This document shows, in pieces, positions 1 to 5,376 of a stretch of DNA of 5,382 nt. The position numbers were made by a program, and so were the translations under genes. Location: positions 1-5,382 of the forward strand of contig JACDGF010000176.1 in the NCBI GenBank assembly GCA_013815405.1, in the 5' to 3' direction. The notes under the pieces were generated by a model. That model saw nothing but the letters and a program-made list of their open reading frames with translations. It did not search any database and was not told the origin of the DNA. This DNA comes from Caulobacteraceae bacterium (lineage in GTDB: Bacteria > Pseudomonadota > Alphaproteobacteria > Caulobacterales > Caulobacteraceae). The number at the start of each line of letters is the position of its first letter. Within the stretch, counting starts at the first letter, position 1.

Positions 1-1
1 G

Positions 2-910
2 CTCCCGCCCATCGCGAGTGGTGACACGATCGCCGCGCTCGCGTTCACGGAGCCGTCCGGGAAGTGGGACGCGGCGGGCATCATGATGGAAGCGACCGCG
101 GAGGGCGATCACTCTCTGCTCTCGGGCGAGAAGATGTTCGTCATCGACGGCAACGTCGCCGACGTGATCGTCGTGGTGGCCCGCACTGCGGGTACGACCG
201 GTACCGACGGCATCTCGTTCTTCACGGTGAGCGGGAACGCCAAGGGCCTGACCCGCACCGCGCTGTCGACGATGGACATGACCCGCAAGCAGTCGAAGCT
301 CGAGTTCGACAAGGTGGTCGCCGAGCCGCTCGGTGCGCCGGGCTCGGGTTGGCCGGCGTTCTCCAAGACGCTCGACCAGGCCGCGGTTGCGCTCTCGAAC
401 GAGATGATGGGCGGCGCGCAGAAGGTGCTCGAGATGTCGGTCGAGTACGCCAAGGTGCGGGTCCAGTTCGGTCGCCCGATCGGGTCCTTCCAGGCGGTCA
501 AGCACCTCTGCGCCGAGATGGCCGCCGAGCTGGAACCCTGCCGCGCCCTGGTCTGGTACGCGGCCCACGCCGCCGACGCCCTGCCGGCCGAGGCGCCGCT
601 CGCCGCCGCCCACGCCAAGGCCCACCTCTCCGAAGTGAGTCGTTTCGTCGCCCGCTCGGCGATCGAGGTCCACGGCGGTTACGGCTTTGCCGACCTTTCG
701 GGGCTCCACTTCTGGTTCAAGCGTGTCGGGCTGGACCGCCAGCTCCTCGGCGGCCCCGAGCGCATCCGCGCCGTGGCCGCGGCGATGCAGGGCTTGGCGG
801 CTTCTACCCGCCGGCCCCCAGCTGATCCAGCATGTATGCATAGTATTCGGCGATGTCGCGGAACTGGCGGAAACGGCCGGACTTCCCGCCGTGGCCGGCC
901 TCCATATTGA
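2..910 (+). CDS. Acyl-CoA dehydrogenase family protein, 5'-truncated by the window edge, with a non-native C-terminal tail
   Basis: An FAD-dependent flavoprotein of the acyl-CoA dehydrogenase family, whose members normally oxidise an acyl-CoA at C2-C3. The frame is open from base 2, giving 302 visible residues; about 100 N-terminal residues lie outside. In order: the flavin/substrate strand motif LAFTEPSG (window residues 13-20); the beta-domain stretch SGEKMFVIDGNVAD; the C-terminal helical domain with RVQFGRPIGSFQAVKH (153 onward); and VHGGYGF (223-229). The position that holds the catalytic Glu in medium-chain dehydrogenase (IYEGT) aligns here to Leu in LLGG (248-251). This branch may therefore use another base, or be the non-catalytic partner of a heteromer; that is inference. 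Family homology ends near MQGLAA (base ~802). The last 35 residues, Arg-rich and unlike the family, are antisense to the facing peptidase gene. The true stop may have been lost by deletion. The acyl substrate cannot be told. Confidence 0.9.
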   Translation, partial: LPPIASGDTIAALAFTEPSGKWDAAGIMMEATAEGDHSLLSGEKMFVIDGNVADVIVVVARTAGTTGTDGISFFTVSGNAKGLTRTALSTMDMTRKQSKLEFDKVVAEPLGAPGSGWPAFSKTLDQAAVALSNEMMGGAQKVLEMSVEYAKVRVQFGRPIGSFQAVKHLCAEMAAELEPCRALVWYAAHAADALPAEAPLAAAHAKAHLSEVSRFVARSAIEVHGGYGFADLSGLHFWFKRVGLDRQLLGGPERIRAVAAAMQGLAASTRRPPADPACMHSIRRCRGTGGNGRTSRRGRPPY

Positions 911-2918
911 CCCGAAGCACCAGGGGGTGGTCGTCGGTCTTGGTCGCCCGAAGCTTGGCCACCCACTTGGCCGGCTCGTAGTACTGCACCTGCGAATCCC
1001 ACAGGCCGGTGGTGACGAACATTGCCGGATAGGCCTTGGCCGCGACATTGTCGTAAGGTGAGTAGCTCAGCATATAGTCGTAGAAGCGCTTGTCCTTGGG
1101 ATTGCCCCATTCGTCGAACTCGTTGGTGGTGAGCGGGATCGACTCGTCGAGCATGGTGGTGACCGCGTCCACGAACGGAACGCGCGCGATGATCACGCGG
1201 TAGTCGTCGGGGGCCAGATTGGCCACCGCCCCCATCAGCAGGCCGCCGGCGCTGGTGCCCAGAGCCGCCACCCGCCCCTTGGCCGCATAGCCCTGGGCGA
1301 CCAGGCCGCGGGTGACATCGATGAAGTCGGTGAAGGTGTTCTTCTTCTTCAGGAGATGGCCGTCGTCGTACCAGGCCCGGCCCATCTCCTGACCGCCCCG
1401 GACATGGGCGATGGCGAAGACCATGCCCCGGTCGAGCAGGCTGACGACCGGCAGCCAGAATTCCGGATCGGTCGATTCGCCGTAGCTGCCGTAGGCGTGC
1501 TGCAGCATGGCCGCCGTTCCGTCGCGCTTGAACCCCTCGCGGTAGACCATAGAGACGGGAATTCGGGTTCCGTCCCTGGCGGTTACCCACACCCGCTCGG
1601 TCCGGTAGAGGCTGGGATCATAGCCGTTGACCGCCTGGACCTTCAGCAGGCGGCGCTCGCGCGTCTTCAGGTTCACCTCATAGGTCGTCGTGGGCGTGGT
1701 CAGGGAATCATAGGTGTAGCGCAGCCAGGGGCTGTCCGGATCGGCGTTGACGCCCAGGGACATGGCGTAGGCCGGCTCCTCGGCGGTGATGAAGCGGCTC
1801 TCTCCCGCATCGGCCAGGGTCCGCAGGCGCTTGAGGCCGCCCGAGCGCTCCTCGATGGCCAGGACGCCGTGGAAGAGATCCACATCGGCGATGAACACCT
1901 TGCTGTCGTGGGCGACCCGCTCGCGCCACCGGCCCCGGTCGCCCCAGGCCTCGCCGTCCGCCAGGCTCATCAGCCGGTAGTTGGGCGCGTCCCAATTGGT
2001 GCGGATCACCCAGCGGCCGTCCAGGTGGTCGGCCTGGTAGAGGAAGTCGCGCCGGCGGGGCGCCAGGATGGCGAAGAGTTTCGGCGCCCTGGCCGGAGCA
2101 CAGCGCTGCTCGCTGCTGACCGTGCTTTCCAGGAGGATGCAGATGTATTTGTCCGACCGCGACCGGGTCAGCCCGATGTAGAAACTGTCGTCGTTTTCCT
2201 GATAGACGACGATGTCGGCGCTGGCTGGCGTCCCCAGGACGTGGGCCTTGACCCGCTTGCTGAGCAGGGTGACCGGGTCCTTCTCGACGTAGAAGATGGT
2301 CCGGTTGTCGTCGGCCCACACCGCTCCGGGCTCGATGTCGGCGACCTCGTCGGCCATGATCTGGCCGGTGGTCAGGTCCTTGACCTTCAGGGTGTATTGC
2401 CGCCGCCCGACGGTGTCCTGCGCCCACGCCAGCAGGCGGTTGTCGGGGCTGACCGCGGCGCTGGCCACCTGGAAGAAGCCCTTGCCGGCGGCCATGGCCG
2501 GCTGGTCGAGCATCACCTCCTCGGGCGCGCTCATCGCGCTCTTGCGCCGGGCGGTGATCGGATAGTCCTTGCCGGTCTCGAAGCGGTCGTAATACAAATA
2601 GCCGCGCTTCTCGTAAGGGACCGAGCTATCGTCCTGCTTGATCCGCCCGACGATCTCCGCATAGATCTTGTCCTGGAGCGGCTTTTGCTTGGCCGTGACC
2701 GCATCGGTGTGGGCGTTTTCCGCCTTCAGATAGGCCAGCATATCCGGGTTCTTGCGGGTATCGTCTCGCAGCCAGTAATAGGGGTCGGAACGAACCCCGC
2801 CCGGCGACGCCACCGCGTGCGGACGGGCCGCCGCCACCGGCGCGCCCTGCCCGGCCGCTTGGCCGGCGCTAAAAATGGTCATGCCGGCAATCCCCGCCCA
2901 AACGGCCCACCGCCTCAT
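804..2918 (-). CDS. ptrB: Secreted oligopeptidase B-like S9A serine peptidase
   Basis: A prolyl-oligopeptidase-family (S9A) enzyme of 704 aa that cleaves short peptides, most like oligopeptidase B, which cuts after Arg/Lys. Residues 1-25 form a Sec signal peptide (MRRW start, hydrophobic core, Ala/Gly-rich cleavage zone), so the product is probably periplasmic. Enterobacterial PtrB is cytosolic. The family N-terminal motif DPYYWLRDD is at 45-53, a beta-propeller occupies roughly 120-440, and the alpha/beta-hydrolase domain follows. The triad is complete: Ser556 in GTSAGG, Asp641 in GLWDSQVQY, His676 in AGHGGKSGR. Acidic residues that set basic specificity in the E. coli/Salmonella enzyme align to Asp484 and Glu486 (STDPEF) and to Glu600 and Asp602 (NEFDEW), so a basic or dibasic preference is expected. 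The ATG at 2918 has a purine-rich site (GAGGGGG, complement of 2932-2926) seven bases upstream. The 3' end overlaps the facing dehydrogenase frame. The gene symbol reflects family resemblance, not proven orthology. Confidence 0.93.
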   Translation of the reverse strand: MRRWAVWAGIAGMTIFSAGQAAGQGAPVAAARPHAVASPGGVRSDPYYWLRDDTRKNPDMLAYLKAENAHTDAVTAKQKPLQDKIYAEIVGRIKQDDSSVPYEKRGYLYYDRFETGKDYPITARRKSAMSAPEEVMLDQPAMAAGKGFFQVASAAVSPDNRLLAWAQDTVGRRQYTLKVKDLTTGQIMADEVADIEPGAVWADDNRTIFYVEKDPVTLLSKRVKAHVLGTPASADIVVYQENDDSFYIGLTRSRSDKYICILLESTVSSEQRCAPARAPKLFAILAPRRRDFLYQADHLDGRWVIRTNWDAPNYRLMSLADGEAWGDRGRWRERVAHDSKVFIADVDLFHGVLAIEERSGGLKRLRTLADAGESRFITAEEPAYAMSLGVNADPDSPWLRYTYDSLTTPTTTYEVNLKTRERRLLKVQAVNGYDPSLYRTERVWVTARDGTRIPVSMVYREGFKRDGTAAMLQHAYGSYGESTDPEFWLPVVSLLDRGMVFAIAHVRGGQEMGRAWYDDGHLLKKKNTFTDFIDVTRGLVAQGYAAKGRVAALGTSAGGLLMGAVANLAPDDYRVIIARVPFVDAVTTMLDESIPLTTNEFDEWGNPKDKRFYDYMLSYSPYDNVAAKAYPAMFVTTGLWDSQVQYYEPAKWVAKLRATKTDDHPLVLRVNMEAGHGGKSGRFRQFRDIAEYYAYMLDQLGAGG

Positions 2919-3093
2919 GGGTTCGCCCCCTCTTTAAGTTGGCGGGATAGATGCCACGCTCTCCCGCGCGGCGCCACCCGCTCGACGTTGCTCTCCTCTT
3001 CTATCGCCTGGCCATGACGTTCGTGGTGGAAATCCCGATCGCGAAGAGTAGCATCGCGCTCCTTGGCCGGTTCAAGTGGGTAAGGGCGTCCCG
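2919..3093. promoter_or_regulatory. Divergent intergenic spacer, peptidase / lipoprotein operon
   Basis: This 175-base spacer separates two divergently transcribed units and must contain both promoters unless one is read through. Ribosome binding sites are visible at both edges: GAGGGGG on the - strand (2932-2926) for the peptidase and AAGGG (3082-3086) on the + strand for the lipoprotein. I find no convincing -35/-10 pair on either strand; the spacer is GC-rich, with only short AT-richer patches near 2931-2940 and 3044-3053. No strong palindrome suggests a shared operator. Confidence 0.4.
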
Positions 3094-3954
3094 ATGTTCA
3101 GATGGATCGGCTGGCTGGCGCCGGTGATCGTGCTGCTCAGCGGATGCGGCCGTCCGGCGAGCGGGAATCCGGACGCCGCCAAGATCGCGGTTTCGCCGCC
3201 GGCCGCTCCGGCCGCCCTCCCCGACAACGCCGGCTATCCGCCGGACTACGCGGCCTTCAAGGCGGCCGCCGCGGAGTTCGCCAAGGGCGAGACCCATCTG
3301 ATCCAAGTCGATGGCGAACCGGGCGAGGCGCGCCATTTCGACTTGATGGACTGCGCCGAAGCCGACCGGGTGAAGGAGCCCGCCGGTCAGGCGGCGTCGC
3401 CGTTGGAAACCCTCGCCCGCCGCGTCGCCCTGCTTCAGCGATCGCTCCTCACGGCCGGCTATCCGCCCGAGCTGTTCGAAACGGCTTTGCGCGACTATGA
3501 GCGGCGGGAACTGGCCTATTGGGCCGCGGCGGCGCCGACGGAGCTCGAGGTTCCCGACCAGAGCGGCGATCGTTACGCCAGGGCGCTCACGCGCCTCGCC
3601 TCGGACATCGAGGCCGCGCGCCAGACGCGCCGCCCTGACCTGCCCGCGATCATCGTCGAGGGCGGATGCGGGGCCGCGGAATCCCCCGCCGTCATCCGGT
3701 CCGACCCCCCCGGCGGCCGCGTGTGGGTGATCACCAAATTCGCCTTCGACGTGTGCAAGGCCAGCCGGCGCGACCCCTGGGACCGCGAAACCTGCGCCCG
3801 CTGGTCGGAAATGGATCCCGGCCGCCCCGCCGAGCTTTCCGGGAACTACGCCTATCAGGCTCGCTGGCCCGACGGCTCGACCGGGCGCGGGACCCGGCGG
3901 ATCGAACAGGCGCCCGGCGACACGCCGGCGGTCTATCTGGTGAGGAAGAATTGA
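3094..3954 (+). CDS. Predicted outer-membrane lipoprotein of unknown function, PEGA-like motif
   Basis: A 286-aa envelope protein I cannot assign to a named family. I chose the ATG at 3094 over the in-frame GTG at 3076. It gives a compact lipoprotein signal (MFRWIGWLAPVIVLLSGC) and has AAGGG seven bases upstream. The lipobox LSGC places the acylated Cys at 18; Gly at +2 favours the outer membrane under the enterobacterial Lol rule. A Pro/Ala-rich linker follows to about residue 50, then a mostly helical middle (about 50-180). The C-terminal part (about 185-275) contains IRSDPPGGRVWVI (201-213), resembling the strand of PEGA-type domains. It also has Cys192, Cys221 and Cys234 (the last in WDRETC) and a tail with ARWPDGSTGRGTRRI. 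The cysteines could form a periplasmic disulfide. It is translationally coupled to the following membrane-protein gene, which suggests joint function. Hypothetical, but coding status is secure from the lipobox, start site and coupling. Confidence 0.85.
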   Translation: MFRWIGWLAPVIVLLSGCGRPASGNPDAAKIAVSPPAAPAALPDNAGYPPDYAAFKAAAAEFAKGETHLIQVDGEPGEARHFDLMDCAEADRVKEPAGQAASPLETLARRVALLQRSLLTAGYPPELFETALRDYERRELAYWAAAAPTELEVPDQSGDRYARALTRLASDIEAARQTRRPDLPAIIVEGGCGAAESPAVIRSDPPGGRVWVITKFAFDVCKASRRDPWDRETCARWSEMDPGRPAELSGNYAYQARWPDGSTGRGTRRIEQAPGDTPAVYLVRKN

Positions 3955-4478
3955 TCAGCGGCTATCTGCAAGGCCTGACCAAGGTCCTGGGCCTCGGCGC
4001 CGCCTTCGCCGCCATCCCGCTCTTCGCCTCCATGGCGGGCCTCGAGCCGCCCTGGCCGCCGGCGATCGGCTATGTGTCCGCCGCCCTGGTCCTGCTGGCG
4101 TCGCTTCTGGCCTGGGAGTGGACCCGGCGGACGAAGATCCGCCAGCGGCGATTCCTGATCATCGCGGCCACCGTGCTGACGGTGGGCGGCCTGTTGGCCT
4201 ATCTGGTGCAATATTCCCTGTTCGTCGAACCCATCCCCGGAACCAAGGAGCGGGTGGTGCGCGGCTTCGTCTGCTCGCCCGAGGCCAGGCTTCTCTATGG
4301 CGCCGCTTGCCCCGACCTGCCCCGCGACGCCCTGCGCGACGCCGAATGGGAGTCCCTCGCCCTTTGGACCCGCGCCTCGGTCACCACCGTGCGCCTCGGC
4401 CTCGCGGCCTCCTGGCTGCTGTTCACCGCCGGCCTGATCGGCGCGGTGGGCGCGATCCTGGCCGGACGGAAGGTGTAG
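3951..4478 (+). CDS. Small four-helix inner-membrane protein of unknown function
   Basis: A 175-aa membrane protein with no family I recognise. The open frame extends upstream through the lipoprotein gene, but the upstream translation is Arg-rich shadow. The likely start is TTG at 3951, which overlaps the upstream TGA as TTGA, with GAGG (3942-3945) five bases before it. Predicted transmembrane segments are near residues 10-29, 38-55, 68-92 and 149-171. A basic loop, RRTKIRQRR (59-67), between helices 2 and 3 should be cytoplasmic. The long loop between helices 3 and 4 (about 93-148) carries FVCSPEARLLYGAACPDLP, with Cys108 and Cys120, and would then face the periplasm, where it could meet the lipoprotein. 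The C-terminus AGRKV would be cytoplasmic. These topology calls are by eye. Overlap with the upstream gene implies obligate co-translation and probably a shared complex or pathway. Confidence 0.8.
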   Translation: MISGYLQGLTKVLGLGAAFAAIPLFASMAGLEPPWPPAIGYVSAALVLLASLLAWEWTRRTKIRQRRFLIIAATVLTVGGLLAYLVQYSLFVEPIPGTKERVVRGFVCSPEARLLYGAACPDLPRDALRDAEWESLALWTRASVTTVRLGLAASWLLFTAGLIGAVGAILAGRKV

Positions 4479-4495
4479 GGCCGGCGGCCGGACCC
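4478..4495 (+). terminator. GC-rich hairpin at the end of the lipoprotein operon
   Basis: GGGCCGG (4478-4484) can pair with CCGG-A-CCC (4488-4495), giving a seven-pair stem with one bulged A and a CGG loop. It begins at the last base of the upstream stop codon. No T-tract follows, so it is at best a weak or Rho-assisted terminator or an mRNA 3'-end stabiliser. The downstream hairpin at 4521-4540, followed by CTTTATCTT, is an alternative terminator. Confidence 0.3.
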
Positions 4496-4520
4496 AGGAC
4501 GCGACCGCGGGAATTCACCC

Positions 4521-4540
4521 TTGCGTTGGCGCAAACGCAA
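4521..4540. repeat. Perfect 7-bp inverted repeat, putative VapB operator
   Basis: TTGCGTT (4521-4527) and its exact complement AACGCAA (4534-4540) flank the six-base spacer GGCGCA. A nested shorter pair, TTGCG/CGCAA (4521-4525 and 4530-4534), is also present, so CGCAA occurs twice, six bases apart. Its location 42 bases upstream of vapB, over the likely -35 element, fits the operator bound by a dimeric AbrB-fold antitoxin or by the VapBC complex. As RNA, the same repeat could form a seven-pair hairpin followed by CTTTATCTT and act as a terminator for the upstream operon. The two roles are not exclusive. Confidence 0.55.
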
Positions 4541-4549
4541 CTTTATCTT
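4521..4549 (+). promoter_or_regulatory. Candidate vapBC promoter
   Basis: TTGCGT (4521-4526) and TATCTT (4544-4549) are separated by 17 bases and match the sigma-70 consensus at 3/6 and 4/6 positions. This is the most AT-rich part of the vicinity. Transcription would begin near 4556, about 15 bases before the antitoxin ribosome binding site. The -35 element sits inside a perfect inverted repeat, as expected for an autorepressed toxin-antitoxin promoter. The assignment is by eye. Confidence 0.45.
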
Positions 4550-4565
4550 ACCTGTGTCTTACCTG
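4546..4565 (+). repeat. Tandem 9-bp direct repeat, 11-bp period, upstream of vapB
   Basis: TCTTACCTG occurs at 4546-4554 and again at 4557-4565, separated by two bases. The 11-bp period is about one helical turn, which places both copies on the same DNA face. The pair overlaps the likely -10 region and transcription start and ends just before the ribosome binding site. It may be a second protein-binding site, or could have arisen by local duplication. Confidence 0.5.
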
Positions 4566-4581
4566 ATTCAAGGATCACGCC

Positions 4582-4857
4582 ATGTCCGCGCGCCCATCCC
4601 TGAGCACGACCGTATCGACGAAGGGCCAGGTCATTCTGCCGGCGTCGGTGCGCAAGGCGCGTGACTGGCGGGCGGGTACCCGCCTTGTGGTGGAGGACAC
4701 CGCCGACGGCGTCCTTCTCAAGGCCGCGCCGCTGTTCGCTCCGACGCGAGTCGAAGACGTCTTCGGCTCCCTGCCCTATTCCGGCAAGCCCAAGACCATC
4801 AAGGAGATGAACGCGGCGGTCCTGGCCGAAGCCCGCCGGCGATATGCTCGCGATTGA
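4582..4857 (+). CDS. vapB: VapB-type antitoxin, AbrB/MazE/SpoVT DNA-binding fold
   Basis: A 91-aa antitoxin that neutralises the PIN-domain toxin encoded next to it and probably represses its own operon. Residues 8-47 form the swapped-hairpin AbrB-type DNA-binding domain, with the signature STKGQVILPASVRK (12-25) and the second strand pair RLVVEDTADGVLLK. The C-terminal part (about 55-91) contains KTIKEMNAAVLAEARRRYARD. This is a toxin-binding helix whose Arg cluster is of the kind known to enter the acidic active site of VapC proteins. The ATG at 4582 has AAGGA (4570-4574) seven bases upstream. The 3' end overlaps the toxin gene by 14 bases. The length and gene order (antitoxin first) are typical. 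The likely operator elements lie immediately upstream. Confidence 0.92.
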   Translation: MSARPSLSTTVSTKGQVILPASVRKARDWRAGTRLVVEDTADGVLLKAAPLFAPTRVEDVFGSLPYSGKPKTIKEMNAAVLAEARRRYARD

Positions 4858-5233
4858 CACCAATCTAGTCGTCCGTTTTCTGACCGGAGATCACCGCTCC
4901 CAATCGGCCAAGGTCAAGGCGCTCATCGCGCGCGAGACGGTGTTCGTCGCCACCACCGTCTTGCTGGAGGTGGAGTGGGTCCTGCGAAGCGTCTACAAAT
5001 TTGGCGCCCCGAAGATACAGGATCGACTGACCGCCTTCATCGGCCTGCCCAACGTTGTGCTGGAAGACGCGGCGCGTGTCGCGGCGGCGCTCGATGCCAT
5101 GGCGGGGGGCCTGGATTTCGCCGACGCTCTTCACTTGGCCGCCGCCGAGAACTGCGAAGCCTTCCTCAGCTTCGATCGCGGGCTGGCGAAAGCGGCGGCG
5201 GCGATGGGTGGAATTCCCGTCCGCGCGCCGTAG
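4844..5233 (+). CDS. vapC: VapC-type PIN-domain ribonuclease toxin
   Basis: A 129-aa single-domain PIN toxin. VapC proteins are Mg-dependent endoribonucleases that cut tRNA or rRNA and halt translation when the antitoxin is degraded. The acidic metal-binding set is complete: Asp5 in AIDTNLVVR, Glu42 in LLEVEWVLRS, Asp91 and Asp94 in GLDFADALH, and Asp111 in SFDRGLAK. The toxin therefore looks intact and active. The ATG at 4844 lies within the end of vapB, 14 bases before the end of its stop codon, and has no good ribosome binding site of its own. Translation is probably coupled to vapB, which would keep toxin below antitoxin. The RNA target cannot be read from sequence. The full-length frame ends normally at PVRAP. 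Confidence 0.94.
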   Translation: MLAIDTNLVVRFLTGDHRSQSAKVKALIARETVFVATTVLLEVEWVLRSVYKFGAPKIQDRLTAFIGLPNVVLEDAARVAAALDAMAGGLDFADALHLAAAENCEAFLSFDRGLAKAAAAMGGIPVRAP

Positions 5234-5255
5234 TATCGAACGGAAAGCTCAACAA

Positions 5256-5295
5256 ATGCATCGCCTCGCCAAAGTCATGACCATCCTCACCCTAA
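5256..5295 (+). pseudogene. Start of an unidentified gene, apparently interrupted by an IS element
   Basis: An ATG at 5256 is preceded by GGAAAG (5242-5247) at an eight-base spacing, 22 bases after the vapC stop. It reads MHRLAKVMTILTL, a short basic stretch followed by hydrophobic residues, like the start of a signal peptide or membrane segment. After codon 13 the frame enters the putative IS end and stops at TGA (5301-5303), for a 15-residue hybrid product. The rest of the gene would lie beyond the right end of the IS, outside the window. The evidence is a start site and 13 codons only, so chance is possible. Confidence 0.4.
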
Positions 5296-5346
5296 GAGCC
5301 TGACCCAAAAGGCGCTGGTCGGGAGGTTGGTGTCGTGATTCACCGG

Positions 5347-5362
5347 CTCGGTGTCAACCGAG
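5347..5362 (+). other. Hairpin in the transposase leader abutting its ribosome binding site
   Basis: CTCGGT (5347-5352) and ACCGAG (5357-5362) are perfectly complementary around a GTCA loop. The 3' arm ends within the purine-rich site AGGGGAG (5361-5367), so the structure could partly mask ribosome access. GGTTG (5325-5329) can alternatively pair with CAACC (5355-5359), which would break this hairpin. Confidence 0.45.
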
Positions 5363-5376
5363 GGGAGTGATTGGGC

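Noticed and set aside
1341..1350. CTTCTTCTTC microsatellite-like run, possible slippage site
   Set aside because: It encodes the conserved LLKKKNTF motif of the oligopeptidase B family on the - strand, so it is explained by protein constraint.
1356..3017. A 553-codon open frame on the + strand
   Set aside because: It is antisense to the peptidase gene, which has a full catalytic triad and signal peptide. The translation is low-complexity Val/Gly/Arg/Pro-rich with no domain. Long shadow frames are expected at this GC content.
3076..3093. GTG at 3076 as the lipoprotein start
   Set aside because: It adds six residues before a compact lipoprotein signal. The ATG at 3094 has a better ribosome binding site spacing, with AAGGG lying between the two starts.
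3014..3130. Short + strand frame from ATG at 3014 (MTFVVEIPIAK)
   Set aside because: There is no convincing ribosome binding site and it runs out of frame into the lipoprotein gene; it is probably spacer sequence.
3001..3336. A 111-codon - strand frame covering the divergent spacer
   Set aside because: It lies mostly opposite the lipoprotein gene, is Arg/Ala-rich and has no recognisable motif.
3666..3950. Upstream extension of the membrane-protein frame
   Set aside because: It is an Arg-rich shadow of the lipoprotein gene. The coupled TTG at 3951, with GAGG five bases before it, explains the start.
4543..4863. A 106-codon - strand frame opposite vapB
   Set aside because: It is antisense to a well-supported antitoxin gene with no start signal or domain.
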